A stretch of 64,000 nucleotides of DNA from Lophius americanus (Eukaryota > Chordata > Actinopteri > Lophiiformes > Lophiidae), in NCBI GenBank assembly GCA_037951165.1, contig JBBDHG010000127.1:3419001-3483000 (forward strand). Reading direction: 5' to 3'. Position 1 is the stretch's first letter. Every line of letters begins with the position of its first letter. Under the pieces are notes generated by a model that was not told the DNA's origin, did not search any database, and saw only the letters and a program-made list of their open reading frames with translations. This document shows positions 1 to 14,000 of the stretch, piece after piece. The position numbers and the translations under genes are program-made.

Positions 1-2400
1 GTTTGTCATCTCCTACAGGAACTAACTTATTTGAGCTTTCATACATGCATCACAACCCCCGGGTATATTTTTGTTTATGATATTTGAATTATTATCTTTC
101 AAATCCGTCTCAGATATGCACACCTGTGTTGTGAGTATTACCCCCTATGTTTGAGTGGGTTTCCTTTCTTATACTCCTCCACACTTTCTCCAAAGTCCAA
201 AACATGCAACATAAGTGAATTGGGGATTCCATATTGGTAACCGTAGGTACAACTGTGAGCATGAGTGGTTGTTCATCTCTATGCGTCGAATCTGTGACAA
301 ACTGGTATATCTTCAAGGGAATATCCTGCCTCCTGCCCAGTGTCAGCGGAGAATAGCTCAAAAAACAAAGAGAAATAATAGAACCACACAAAGCATATCA
401 GCATCATATATTTGATACATCATAGATCACGCATGCCAAACATTTCAGACAGTAGTTAGTGCACCACCTATCAATATTGATAACAGAGCCAGACAGCCTC
501 CTTATGAACTGGCATAGCCTGTTTCTGAACTGCAGCGGGCAGATATTCTGATCTTAATAATGGATTGTGACCGGAGCTTCAGTGATCTGTTGTTGTTCCT
601 CTGGCTACCTAACAGTGGCGTGGACATAACATTATGCTGAGGATTTACTACTCCGGCTGCACATCTGGCTGTGTCTCCATGATGCTTAGAGCAAGGCTCA
701 ATGGTGGCATTATTGCAGATGTGATATTTTAGGCCACTTCTTTTCTCCTCCATCTTTGTGTCTTATATAGGGGTGAGTTAGTTTAAGAAGAGAATAGTCA
801 ATTGGAATAAAGGTGTAATATATATTTCTCTTAATAACATGTTTTCAGGCTCAAAATTTCTCACCACACGCTATATGGTGAGAACTGTCACACAACCTGC
901 CCGATTTTAGCACTTTCAGATTTGATCCAAATGTGAAGTGCGTTATAAATTAAATATATTATTATTATTGTTATTATTATCATATATTGATGTATTGCTG
1001 GTTTTTATAAAAAGAAAAAAATATTTTTCTCAAATTTAGCCAAACTATTAGTAAGTTGCGTTATTAAATTAGAAGACATGTATTTTCACCTGTATTCAAA
1101 GTTGTAATAACGGAGCACAACTTCATTTCTATTTGGAGCTTTTTCTAGGGTCTGAAATTGAACTAAACTTAATTTCTGACGGTGAAATGCATATGTTTTG
1201 GGTCAACATATATTGTTTTTTGTTTGTCTAAATATCTTTTACACTGTAAGAACATTCACTAGAGAAGTTACTGAGATCTCAGAATGTGTGAACTTCTCAT
1301 AAAAATTATTTCAATGAGGCAAGAAACATCACCGATCCGTCAAGAAGCTTGAAAACAAGCTGCCACATTTGCTGTTACTTCATTTAGATGTAGAACTGAA
1401 AGTGAGCACACTTTGGGGATGAATATTTGCAGTTTGTCTTTTTTCCACTTTAAAATGAATAGGATTGATCAGGGAACTTTTACTTCTTGTGAGTTAGGAG
1501 ATATTTTTAGATAATGTCGCTGCTTCTTATGGTGATCTCATGTCGTCAAAATCGATTCTTTAGCTCTTAATCAATGGCAGTTGAGTGTAGGTCTTGTATG
1601 GCACTGACTTTTGTTTCCGTAAGGATCCTTGCTACGGTGTACAAACCACAGCTAGACCTCTGATCAGACAGTGTTACTTGTAGTTTTCATGATGAGGATT
1701 TTTCACAGTTGTCTCACAGTCATGAACTACATGGTCGTATGGTATGTTAATGTTAAATAATTAATTATTTAAATGATGACACTTATGACGAAATGGTGTA
1801 AAAGAATAGAACCCTGGAGCACATCACTAGAAATAAGTCATACAACTCAAGTAGATCATGTTTCGTGTCTTTGTTTGGTAAAAGGGCAGTGGGACATATT
1901 TCTTCAGAAGACTCTTGGGGTTCTCGTGGAGGAAAGATGTGATCAATGGTTAAATCCCCTTATCAGGAGAACTGCGTCTTTTAGTCTGCTTTACAAGTGT
2001 GCAGTTAATGGTGTGTGTGCGTGTTAAGGGGGGAAGGTTGAATGGGGAGATGAAAGGTGAGAAATGGTGGGGTGAGAGGTGTAGGATAAGAGATTGAGGA
2101 GAGGGAGGCGCTTTAACAGGGTGGATGAGAACAGGAATAGAGGCAAAGGTGTGAGAGAGGGAGAGAGATAGAAGATGGATGAATGAGAGGAGGTGAGAGG
2201 TGAGTGGAAGAGTGTTGGGGAGGCAGGAGGGGAAAGGAAAAGAAAAAGATAAATGGAGGACAGGTGGGGCGCAGAATGACTTGCACATGACTCCCAACCT
2301 AGAGAAAGAAAAAAAGGAGGAAAGGGAGACAGAGAGAATAGCTTTTCCCTACCGTTCTGCCCGCAAGCTCTTCATTAACTATTCATTACCAACTCTGTTC
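1..2400. other. nrg2: Non-coding DNA, probably nrg2 intron 1
   Basis: No exon or conserved protein was seen on either strand. It holds the L2-type tail at 905-985 and purine-rich sequence at 2030-2350. Because the nrg2 Ig exon at 7892 enters in phase 1, this stretch is inferred to lie inside the intron after the unseen first exon. Confidence 0.5.
905..985 (+). repeat. L2-type LINE 3' tail
   Basis: It matches the tail found four more times here: a CACTTT-AGATTTGATCCAAATG core, GTGCGTTATAAATTAAAT, then ATT triplets. It lacks any coding part. Confidence 0.7.
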
Positions 2401-2413
2401 ATCTTCCAGCTTT

Positions 2414-2573
<160 letters not shown>

Positions 2574-5500
2574 ATAAAGGGTTCTCAATGGAGCAGATGA
2601 ATGAGGGACAAGGTCAAGTCATTGTGAGGTTGCGTGTGTCAGCGTATGTGTGACAACAAAAAACATAAAGCCGAGGGAGCAAATGATTTATTGACTATCT
2701 GTGTTGCGACCACGCGCATACACAGCCACAAAGATTCAGTGTTTTCATCAGCTATGGATGTGACAGACACACACAAATGGATAGGGTAACCTGGGTTTGG
2801 TGTCGCTGCTGTGCAGAGGTCAGTAGTGTGATGCTATATGAAGGCCTGATGTGGTGGCCATCATTCGACAAACAGTGCTCCTCTCTTTTCTTTCTCTGTT
2901 TTCACTCTTTCTCTTCACACCCTATGTCTCACTCTCTCACACACTATCGTTCTCTTTTAGTCTTTCTCAACATCTATTCCCCTTCCTTTCTGCCTTGCAT
3001 TCTCTCTGTTTCTCTATCTTTTGCTCCATCCCTGGTTTCCATGGTGACAGCTGTGTGCTGCAGAAATCACACTGATCAGAGAATGAGACAGAAGAAGCTT
3101 CTCTCTTTATACACGAACAAACACACCCACACACACACACAAAGATTCAACTCCACATGCTTAAGTATATTTTATGAATGCACTACGCTTCTTCGCTCAA
3201 TGTATCACAGGTCTGTCAGCTGACTCACACACAGCAGATCACACACACTTTCAGCTGATGTGTACGGGCATTTTGCTGGTCATGTCTGTTCATGGTGCTT
3301 CCATATAACTGTCTCTGGCTTAGCAAGAAATAAGATTTTTTTTTTTTATTACTGCTACACTGGACATAGAGAAATACAAAAGAGAGAGAGAGAGAGGAAT
3401 GAAACGAGGGAGGGAGCGTCAGCTGACCTTGAAAGAAGGACCGTTTGATGGACGGCTGATAGGAGCACTGATCATGTGCGATAGACTAGTGAACCAGGTC
3501 AGTCACAGGCTATTGGCCAGACGCTGCTGTGCATTTGTTGCTCCCCCATAACCCACCCATCTAACAGCCACCGCTATCTCTAGGTGCTATCAAGAATTTT
3601 CGCATCACTCAGTGATACAGAAGGCTTGGATCACCAACAGTGATCACTTACAGTGTATACACATATATACCTAATTCTGAGCAAACACGGACAGTCAGAC
3701 GTGCACATGATGAGCAACACACTTACATGTTCTCGTCAATGCCCTGATGCACACATCCATGCATTCATGCTGATTCAAAGTGCCTGGTAAATATGTGTCT
3801 TTGTGTAAACTGCAGCTGCAAATTTAGCTTGTTATGGCTTGGTTGGTTCCTGTGGTGTGTGGGATGTGTGAATCTACTCTAATTGTGTTTGCGCACAAGT
3901 AACTCTATCCCTTTAGTTCTCTCCTTATACATAACTGAAAACGTTGTGCAGGATTTGATTTTTTAAATGTCTGCAGTAGTATGACCATTTCTTCATCTAA
4001 CTGAGCTTCAACCTCAGATACAATATTTCCAAATCTGGTCAATTAAAAATTTTGTATTTTGTTTTTTTACTGCAACAACAGGCATTTTTGTGTGGAGGAT
4101 TTGACAGGTTCAAGGATTTTCTAGATGCTTTGGATTCTTTCTGGTCTATTTACTTCTACATGTAAAAAACGGATAAATGGAATTGCAGAATAAGGTATCC
4201 CTTTCAGGACCATTTCAACTACTGTAAAAATTTTGGGTAATAGGGAGGATTGACAGCTTTTTGAATGGTTATGCTGATTCTGATACATTTGTTTTTCCAG
4301 ATATTGATGCTGATGTCTTTGAGGGTCTATATATCCCTTTTGCTAGTCGTAAATATTAATTATCGTAAATAAATTGTTGGTCCAGATGACAAATCAACAC
4401 ATCAGTCAATCCCTATCCCAAGTTTGATCCCTCATTGGTTTCTTTTTGTGCTGCTCTGTTTTAAAACAGTCATTGGCGATGTATGGTAATTGTTCTAATG
4501 CCCGTACAAAACACACATACATATGCAGGAACATCTTCGTCCCCCATGTTATTGTTAATTTTAAATTGCATCAATTTCATCACGTTTTAAGGACAAACTG
4601 ATAGGAGGATGTTTGACCATCGAAAGCGATTAGATATGATGTCACATGTTAAAGGTGAGCTTAAACTGGAGTGGGAATTTTTGCTGATTCAATCAATCCG
4701 ACACTGTTGAGCCCATGAAATGCAAATGTCATATCCATGAAGGGTGATTTCCTTCTGCTTTTCTGCTAACATTCCCAGGCTGACTGAACTTCCACGTTGC
4801 CTGAGGAGAGAGCCCCAGAGAGGGTTGAGTTTATGGGAAACCAGGTTCATCACTTGCAACTGCTTCGGGCTGACTTTCACCACACACTTCACAATTACCT
4901 GCACAAACATCTGACAGTTTCACCTCAGACCCGCCAGGTGATGAGTATCATAGGTGCTGTTCTGACTAGCTGCTGTGTTAACATCTAACTTAAAATACAG
5001 TCTAGATGTCTTCTATATCTTAGACATTTTCCAGTAGATTAAAGGATTATTTCAAGAACTACTTAGTCATTAAAGGGCAAATCCCCTACAAAACCCACCT
5101 TGGTCAGTGTTATTAACTATATAGTGAGATGTTGATGGAATTACCACATTAGCGTTTTCCCAGCAGGTACACAGGGGTTTAATTTGATCACATGATTATG
5201 GATGATGATGATGTGGCGTCATTCATCTATATATATATCTCTCATTTCCGCCCTGTCGCTATTTACTCGAGGGAGATCTGTTGTTGGTCTAAACGTTGTT
5301 ACTAATAAAATTAAAGGGAGCAATGGTTCCTGTGTTGAGGTACTCCTTGTATTAGAAAAAAATGTTAACAGTAGGAAATCTTCAATGGCCTAAGACAGAC
5401 GATATTAAAGATCAGAAGTACATTGACCCATATAGGAAGAAATATAGAGAACAAATAATTCATAATCAGTTACTACTGCATCAAACCTTTCACCAACAAA

Positions 5501-7015
5501 TTTAAGTAAATTGACTTTGTCACCTTTCATTGGAATAGATAGGTTCTCCAAGAATAGGTTGTATTCTTATCCCACATGCAGGTCATAGTGAGATATTTAG
5601 GGTAGGTTGATGTTCAAAGCATGTGACTTTGACACCAGAAACCGTGGTTTGATTCCTGAGTCTTGCATGAAATCAGGCTAAAACACCAAAAAACATTGGC
5701 TAAGGTTAATATTGGAAACATGGCTTCTTGTGCTTCAAGTCAGCATAACTTTACTTTATAATATTTAACCTAGTCAGTGATCTTACCCTAACCATGAAGA
5801 AGTGCGAACACAAACCCCTCAACTGTTAATCTTGCATAAGTTGCAAGGCGTGGTTGACATATTGTAAGAATGAATATTGACATCAAAACTGGACCAGAAA
5901 ATTGTACTTTAACAAAACAACATGACCTGTTATAACCTGGCGTAGTTCTATTACTTATCATTACATTGAATGGTTATGGTCAATGGTCAGCCCAGGTTAG
6001 GTGTCTTGGGGACAAAGTAAGAGAGGCCAGATTCCCGTATATACCCACTGTCACAGACTTACAATGTGTGTTCGTATTCCTCCAACAAGTTGGAATTTTA
6101 TACAAAGCTGTTTTAATACCTGTTCATACTTTACATGTGTAGCATTGGTAGTTTTTTTCTTAGATTTATTTACCAATGAATGAATTCATTTATTCATTCA
6201 TTCACTATCCGTAACCTCTTATCCTGTTCAGGGTCGTGGACGGGAGCCTATCCCAGCAGACATTGCTACATGGAAACTCTGAATTGTGACTTTGCTATGC
6301 TTATATGTATTTTAATGTGTTTAACTTCTTAAGTGACACAGTGGTTAGCACAGCTGCCTCACAGCAAGAAGGTACTGGAACTGGAGGCAGCTGGAACCAA
6401 CTATCCAAACTATCTTTAAATAAAGTCTATTGTTATAAACTTTAAGTTTCCATTCTATTCAGCTTTGCCTGTTCAAATTATAAACAAGGAGATACTAAAG
6501 TGGTTTAATGCAACAGGTTTCCATTTTTTAGTAAAGCCATCTTATTTGGTGTAATAGTGTAGTCGCTTAGGGAGCGTTAATAGAAACTCTCGGAAATAAA
6601 GTACGGAAGTTTTTAATGGTTATTCACAAATTAGGTTATGAGGATAGTTTGATAATATTTACAGTTTAAAACGCGAGGACCTACTTAAAGTGGACCCCTT
6701 GCTCGTACCTGACCCTCTGAGTTCTCTGACCACATCAGTATCATGTTACTACAAATATAAACTGTCCACCTGTCGCGGCTCGAAGAGTCTGATTGACAGA
6801 TTGACTGAAGTAGAATAGACTGGTATTCAACATAGAGTGTATCGACTAAATGGCCGTCAAGTCAAGCATTTAAAGCCGAACTTGTGTTGTAAATACTGTA
6901 CAGTGACAATATTTGATATATTTGTAATAATAGTAAGTAATTTTAGTCACCTTTTGACACTGTGGACAAGTTCTGTGGCTAGTTGTTGCACATTCTAATT
7001 AGACACACACAGATT
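2574..7015. other. Non-coding intronic DNA
   Basis: No exon was recognised. It contains short CA tracts (3122-3140), GA tracts (3379-3395) and the dispersed repeat at 6185-6262. The longest reading frames are low-complexity Ser/Leu- or His/Thr-rich translations of pyrimidine or CA tracts. Confidence 0.5.
6185..6262 (+). repeat. Teleost dispersed repeat end (TCATTCA...CCTATCCCAGC type)
   Basis: TTCATTCA repeats lead into CTTATCC...CAGGGTCGTGGACGGGAGCCTATCCCAGC, the usual end of a very common fish non-autonomous repeat. A decayed copy in the opposite orientation is at 30050-30260. Confidence 0.6.
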
Positions 7016-7018
7016 AAA

Positions 7019-7064
<46 letters not shown>

Positions 7065-7096
7065 TGTGCGTGCGTGTGTGTGTGTGTATGTGTGTT
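7019..7096. repeat. (GT)n microsatellite
   Basis: About 75 nt of GT dinucleotides with a few GC interruptions. Confidence 0.97.
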
Positions 7097-7572
7097 CTAA
7101 CACCCCTTTTCACACAGATGTTGCAAATCAAACTCTGGTATCTGTCTGATCTTCATTTTTATTTCACATTGTACTAGTTGTGTCACATCTTGGGTCATTA
7201 GTCTGTGTGATGATCGGTGTTTTCAACAATGACGTTGAAGTGTTGAAGCAAAATCAATAACTTTTCCAAGTATTTTGATGTTATTTTTTGTACCCAGCTG
7301 TATTTTCTTTCAATTGTTTGGTGTGATTTTTGGATAATTCATTGCTGATCATTTCTGATATATTTACTGACTGTGAAGAATTTTTAAAAAAGTGCAGTAG
7401 AAACAAAAATTACTAATTAATTAAACTTTTACTAAATTGTCATTGTCAAATTAAACTCTGCTATACTGAAATAGGCCTAAAGTAATCTCTCCCAGAATGA
7501 AATCTTTCCTTTTTCTACATTTTGTTTGTTGATTTACATTATAGTGATTTCAAGATTCACTAATTGTGTCAA

Positions 7573-7735
7573 CACAAACACATACACGCACACAAACACA
7601 CAAACAAATGCACACACTCACACACTGACAAGCACTCACACACACACGGATACGCACACAAGCACACACACACACACAAGCACACACAAACACACACGCA
7701 CACACAAACACACACGCACACACTCATACACTATT
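7573..7735. repeat. Interrupted (CA)n tract
   Basis: 160 nt of CA repeats broken into ACACACAAGC and ACACACGC sub-units, about 160 bp before the nrg2 Ig exon. Confidence 0.93.
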
Positions 7736-7805
7736 AAAAGGATAGATTAATTGTATGTCTGTAGTTAATTTCAGTAATGCAAGCTTTGATTTACTTTCTC
7801 TGCTC

Positions 7806-7891
7806 CCTTCACTCTCCCTCTCCCTCCCTCTCTCCTGCTCTCTCTCCCTCTCTCTCTCTCCTTCTCTCTCTCTTTCTCTCTCTCTCTCCAG
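7806..7891 (+). promoter_or_regulatory. nrg2: Long polypyrimidine tract and 3' splice site of nrg2 Ig exon
   Basis: About 85 nt, almost entirely C and T with no internal AG, run straight into the ccag acceptor. This is an extreme form of the U2-type polypyrimidine tract. Confidence 0.75.
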
Positions 7892-8054
7892 CCTCGGCTC
7901 CTAAGCTCCGACAGATGCGAGGCCAGTCTCTGATGGAAGGGGACAAGCTGTACTTAAAGTGTGAGGCATCAGGGAATCCTAGCCCATCCTTCCGCTGGTA
8001 CAAAGATGGACACGAACTTCAGAAAGGCAGAGACCTCAAAATAAAGACCAACAA
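7892..8054 (+). CDS. nrg2: nrg2 exon: first half of the Ig C2 domain
   Basis: This exon encodes APKLRQMRG...LKCEASGNPSPSFRWYKDG, with the first Ig cysteine (LKCEA) and the core tryptophan (FRWYK). It enters in phase 1 after a pyrimidine tract of about 85 nt ending in ccag, and leaves in phase 2 at AA|gtgagt. Confidence 0.95.
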
Positions 8055-11000
8055 GTGAGTCTGCCAGACTATATATTTTCCTTCCATTTCATACAAATAA
8101 GTTTGCATATTCCAAAGATAGTCTCACATGACATCCACCTTACACACATGTTCTACTACAATGGCTCCAGAAATGCTTTGGTGTGTCTGCGTAACTTCAC
8201 ATGTATGTGTGTTTTTAGAAAATTTCACTTTCACCTCTTCTTTACTTTTATAGACTTTTATTCCTATTTTTTCAATGATAATCACACACACATTGGTTAT
8301 CTTAGTCTGCTGAATATCTCCCTCAAACTTCCCCTCTCTCATACCTCTCACTGGATTAACCCTTTATTTCCTAACTAAAAAAGAAAGGTAGTTAGTAAGT
8401 TTTTTTAACTTTTTTTTTATCAAGAAATGTTTGTACATTTCATTGTACTACAGAAGTGGAAGGTTACCAGATATTTCATTTTCTTCACTTAAGAGGATCT
8501 GTACTTTTCTTGAGTAATTACTTTCTAGAATGCTTTTTTTTCCTTTCTTCTCCCTTTATGTCGACACACATACCTGTTCTGTATACTTCTTATGATTTCA
8601 TAACAGGCTTGCTACTTTAGTAGATTTAGAAAAGAAAAATCCCATCACAGAATGATTTCCCGACATCAAGACTGATTTAAGTCTAAATAGAAAAAACAAT
8701 ACTTTGGTATCCAGCAGGGCATATCATACACAACAGTCAAACTAAGATGCTGAATGTGGAATACCAAAGATAAAACTGTCAAGAAATATATGCATTAAAC
8801 TCGACTATAAAGACCAGCTGTGATGTCAGTGTTTTACTATCCACTGTTTGTTCCACTTCATGTGTCCGGCATAATGGTTGTTCACACTGAAAACATCCTT
8901 TGCCCATGAATGACACTTAAAAAAGTTTAAATAAATGCCATAATCCTTTTAATTAATATTGTATTAAAATTAAAAGAGGTTCAGTAATGTTTGCACCAAA
9001 ACAGCCAGTATAAATGTCTTTCAAATGGTAACTGTTTACTTTTAAACTTGCATTTTGTACATTTTGATGTACTTTTTATCTTACTAACTTTCCTTGAAAA
9101 AGAAGTTGAGTCAGTACCATTTTTTATACTTAAATATATAAGTAGTTGCACTTCTACTTAAGTAAAGAATGTTTAGCCCCTCTGCTGTCCATTTCAGCTT
9201 ATATATTTACCTTTATTTTATTTTATTAATTATATAAACCTACAGCCATATTCTATTCTTAAGTTTATACATACACATGTACAATGAAAGTTGTTTTAAT
9301 ACAGTGTATATCTGTAAGGATACAAATATACTCTTTGAAAGAAAACTTTGCCTTAAATCTTGGATCACTGTAACACTGTTCAGGTATCAAAGCAGTATTT
9401 GTCCTATTTCTGTTGCCTTGGTTACATCACACAGACACTGATTCATTACCTGGTAGGATTGTAGATAACTCCATCATGCAGTCAAAACGTTCAGGTCCGC
9501 CCATGGAAATCTTTTTACAAGTGTGTGAGACTATAGTCAAACACACCTACCCTTAAGTATATAAGGGTAGGTAGTTACACTACTGCACCCATTTCTTCAA
9601 AATTACATGTGGCAATACAATAAGGTTGTTGTTTTTTTCATTTGCTCAGTGTCACTGTGTCTCTCTCTTTCTCCCTTCTGTCTCTCCTTTCTTTCCCTAA
9701 CACTGAAGAAAAAACTCAAAGGTGCAGATCAGTCGCGTCCGTGTGGAAGACTCTGGCAACTACACCTGTGTGGCTGAAAACTCAGTAGGACAAGAAAATG
9801 TAACAAGTATAATCAGCGTGCAGATCTGTGAGCAATGAAACATCAGTGTTTGTCCCTCCGTCTGTCTGTCGAATATGAATGAATGATCATTGTTAACGAA
9901 ATAAAATATTTTATTACGACACACCAAGACATATTAACTGTTGGCTGAAATGGATCGTTCCTTTGAACTTCTGTTCATGAGTGTATTTTTTCATAGAACA
10001 GCTTGTTTCTCTGAAAATCTAAAATTTGATGGTTGGTTTTCTATTCATTCTTTTTACCTTTGGTCTTTGGAAATGAGAATGAGAATGAGAATTGGATAGG
10101 CTTATTTATGGTTTGATTACTCATTTCATTGACAAAAATATGAGACCTATTCACCTTCCACCAAAAACTGTCTGCACACTTATGGAGGTTTTCAGTATAA
10201 AACGTTCAAAACATCCCCTGTTCATCATAAAAGCTATGTGATATCAAAGATGCAGGAGCAGATCATACAATTACAAACACAATTTTTCATCAGTTGCGAA
10301 ACAATATTGTGGCTTTTATCATCATACAGTACCCGTCGAATGTATGATCAGTATGACTGTCCACCATTTGTAGCGCTATCAGACGATTTTACAGGCCTAT
10401 GAAATGTCAACCGGCAGTTGAAGTGTCTCGGGAGAATAGAGCAGTTACAGAACAGTATTAACGGAAAACAGATTTATGGAATATGCAGGCAGTAGAGTTT
10501 GTCTGGAATGGTCCAGGATGGCTTTTTTGGCACCTGGGATAAATAAATATCTCTGATTGGCATTTTCAAAATGAATAATGGCCAGCCACTTGAGTTTTTG
10601 AAGAGACTGAGGTTAACCAAGAGCAGGGGTCGCTCGCATTGTTGGGAAAATTCTAAACGTTATTCTAGCCTGTGGTGATGTAAGGCACAATAGTGTAAGG
10701 TGTGCAGATGCACCGAGCTCAATTCTGACCATTTTCTTTTTTTGGGGTTATTTGTTACATTATTGATAATTAAACCGATTTTTTTCTTTGAAACTGTGAT
10801 TAATTAGGCCATGGTTAGGGGTAAAATCAACCAAATCATTTAACCACCAATTTTTTCTGTATATAGTATGTGTTGGCTGATGCGGGCTATTATGGCTACC
10901 ATAACATTTGCACACCTTTTCATTTTTACCAAGAGGTGACTTTCATTTATTTTTCTATGTCTCTAACACCCTCCTCGTAGTAACCACCACCACCACCACC

Positions 11001-14000
11001 ACCCCATCTCCAGGCGGGAGTCACGCCAGGCGCTGCAACGACTCTGAGAAGGCCTATTGTGTCAACGGGGGAGACTGTTACTTCATACATGGTCTTAACC
11101 AGCTCTCTTGCAAGTAAGTCCCTTCACTCAGTCGTACTCAGCCCCTCAGTCATCCCTGTGGAGTCACTCCCACTGTCTCTCCTCCCTCCCTCTGTCTTCC
11201 TATCTGCCTCTCTCTGTCTCTCTGGTCTCCGGCACTGTGTCACTGGTCACCTTACCTTGTCTTCTGTGTCATGTTTCTACCTCTCCACATTCATGCACCT
11301 GCAGCCCACCCTGCCTCCCGCTGTGCACTTCTTCCAAGGCTTGTTGTTCAAGATTTTAACCAAATGTTACACGGTCGCTTGAACAGTTTAACTCATTTAC
11401 CCTACACATAATATTAATAAAACCAGCTTTGTTTTTTTTTCTTGGAAAATGTTTTCATATATAAGATTAAGAAAGGTAAATAAAATAAAGAGTTCAGGAT
11501 ATTACATTATATTATATTATATTATATTATATTATATTATATTATATTATATTATATTATATTATATTATATTATATTATGTTATATTATATTATGTTAT
11601 ATTATATTATATTATATTATATTATATTATATTATATTATATTATATTATATTATATTATATTATATTATATTATATTATGTTATATTATATTATGTTAT
11701 ATTATATTATATTATATTATATTATGTTTTATTATATTATGTTATAATATATTAATTATATTACATTACATCATATTATATAATATTATGTTATAATGTT
11801 ATGGAAACAATTAGATTTGCCATCAGCGATAAAAGTGTTGATTTTTTAAAAGAGATTGTGCAGAGAATTGATATGTTGTATCAGCAATTTTGAAAAATAC
11901 AGTTTTTATCCAGTTCTGTATTTTCCATAAAGTATCAGAAGCTTAGACTATATTTAAAAGAGTTATCGTTTCTTCGGATGTCATACTGATGGTTGCCGCA
12001 AACGCCAGATTACATACTTATAAAAAACTTTTTGAAACACTTTCTTCGTGCCTTTTATCTGAATCGTGTAAAATAAATAGACATCTTCCTGATTGAAGTG
12101 CAAGTTGTAAAACAATCGTTAATGACAACTTTTGCATACAACCATATCCTAACCTAACATAATTGTTTGATATGTGACAAGCTGTGAGGGAAAATTCATT
12201 CTGGAACATAAAAACTCATCATTGACACATTTATTTTAGCTTAGAATTAAAATATACTGTATTTAATCACACTTGCAATTTAATTAATTGCAATTTAGTT
12301 CTTTAAATCCTTTGGAGTCTGATGCCACATGAACCCTAACCAAGCCTGAGCCTTTATATACCACAGTAAATAATATAACCAACATTTTTGAGCACATCAC
12401 CTCAATGATCTTACAATTCTTTCTTTACAATAAATTATTGGAGTCTCACGTCCAGCCGTGGTAGGGGTTAGGGATCACACTTTCATGGTCTCGGGATCCA
12501 AAGGATTAACATACATCATTAGCATATTTGGTATTTCAGAGAAACATCTTCTCCATGATGTCATATTATCAAATTGAAATGATTGCGTCCAAGAAGTTGA
12601 TCGCTAACACTGGCAAATGTTACCTGATAGCTTTTCAGATTTGTTGTTTTATCTTGAAATATGAAGGATCGTCAACATCCAATGTGAAGCAGCAGCATAT
12701 GAGAGTGATATGTCCGATTCCCTATATTTTCAACCAACAATACGACATCAGAGCAGCATTTAAGCTTCCTTCCCGGAGCATGGAGTCAGAGTAAAATGAC
12801 CGCTGTGTGAAGCAAACTCTATATTTGGCCATTGTCTGTTTGGTCTATGATTAATAAGCAAGCTGGAAATGTGGGTCACATGGCATGTGATTCTGATTCT
12901 GCCTAACCTGCTAAGCACTCTGATGCTTTGGGTTTGTTTGTCTGTAGTTGCTTTTCAGTGGCTCACAAAGTTGGTAGTTGCGGGTTCTGGTTTTATGGTA
13001 TTGATTCTGAAGTATACTTGCTCCCTATTTTTTTTCTCTCTCTACTACACCTGTCACAGCAGTCCAATTTAAAGTATTCAGTCGGCTCATGCACATCACC
13101 ATGTGGAGGTCATTCAGCAGGATTAATGATCTGGAGGAAGTTTCAGCTGCGGTACTGTAGTATGCCCAGTTCCAGGATGGATCATAGTAGCTTTTTCTGA
13201 GAGCTACCGTTTTGGAGATGATGGTGAAATTGGTGAAAAACTTTTTAAAAAATTTATGTCTGACATTTTTAACCAAAGCAAATTGTTGAGGGACACAAGC
13301 AATGATTTATAAAAAATATTTTATAAATATATTCAAACCTGGATGATTTCAGTTTTAAACTGGGGATAACATGTGTTAGAGCGGTTGTAATTACTTCAAA
13401 TTGAAGCTAGAAGCACCCAGAAAACAATGTAGATAAGATGGAAGGCCTGAGCTCAAGCACTCTAACTCATTACTTCATATCAACTTGAATTAAACAAACT
13501 GAATAACTGACAGTGGAGTGCTCCACTCTCGCTTGTTTAAAGTCAATGTAGCTCGCCCTGAAGTCAACCTCTCTCTCCCCCTTAAATCAACTTCAAGTCA
13601 TAGAAAGATTCCATTTCTTCTTGTAAGCAACATTTCCAGTGCTTTCCTGGTGAAGAAAAATGTTCCTAGCTTTCTTTAAATGAGGTATGTAAGTTTTTGA
13701 AAGCCTTACATACATAATAATACATCCTTACTATATTGATCAATGTTAAGCTATTTATTCTTCCACCCTGTGGCGACCGTTTCCTTTGCTTGTGAAAAGT
13801 GCAGTTCAAAAATAGCATAATCAATCTTATTACTAATAAAATCCCTTTGATATCTACCCTGTATGCATAGCGTTGGCATTCCAAAAAGTAATGACTAGAG
13901 TTGCACCATTACAAGCTACGTATGTGGAGCATTGGGATTAAGGTGTTGTAGTTCTTTTGGTGTTGCACTGCACTTATAACTGTTGTATAGTTGACAATGT

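Noticed and set aside
10510..10550. VQDGFFGT-like reading resembling the alternative neuregulin EGF exon
   Set aside because: It lies before the first EGF exon, lacks the cysteines, and has no suitable acceptor or donor.
11449..11796. 115-codon reading frame of IILYY repeats
   Set aside because: Translation of the ATTAT array; no splice context or conserved protein.
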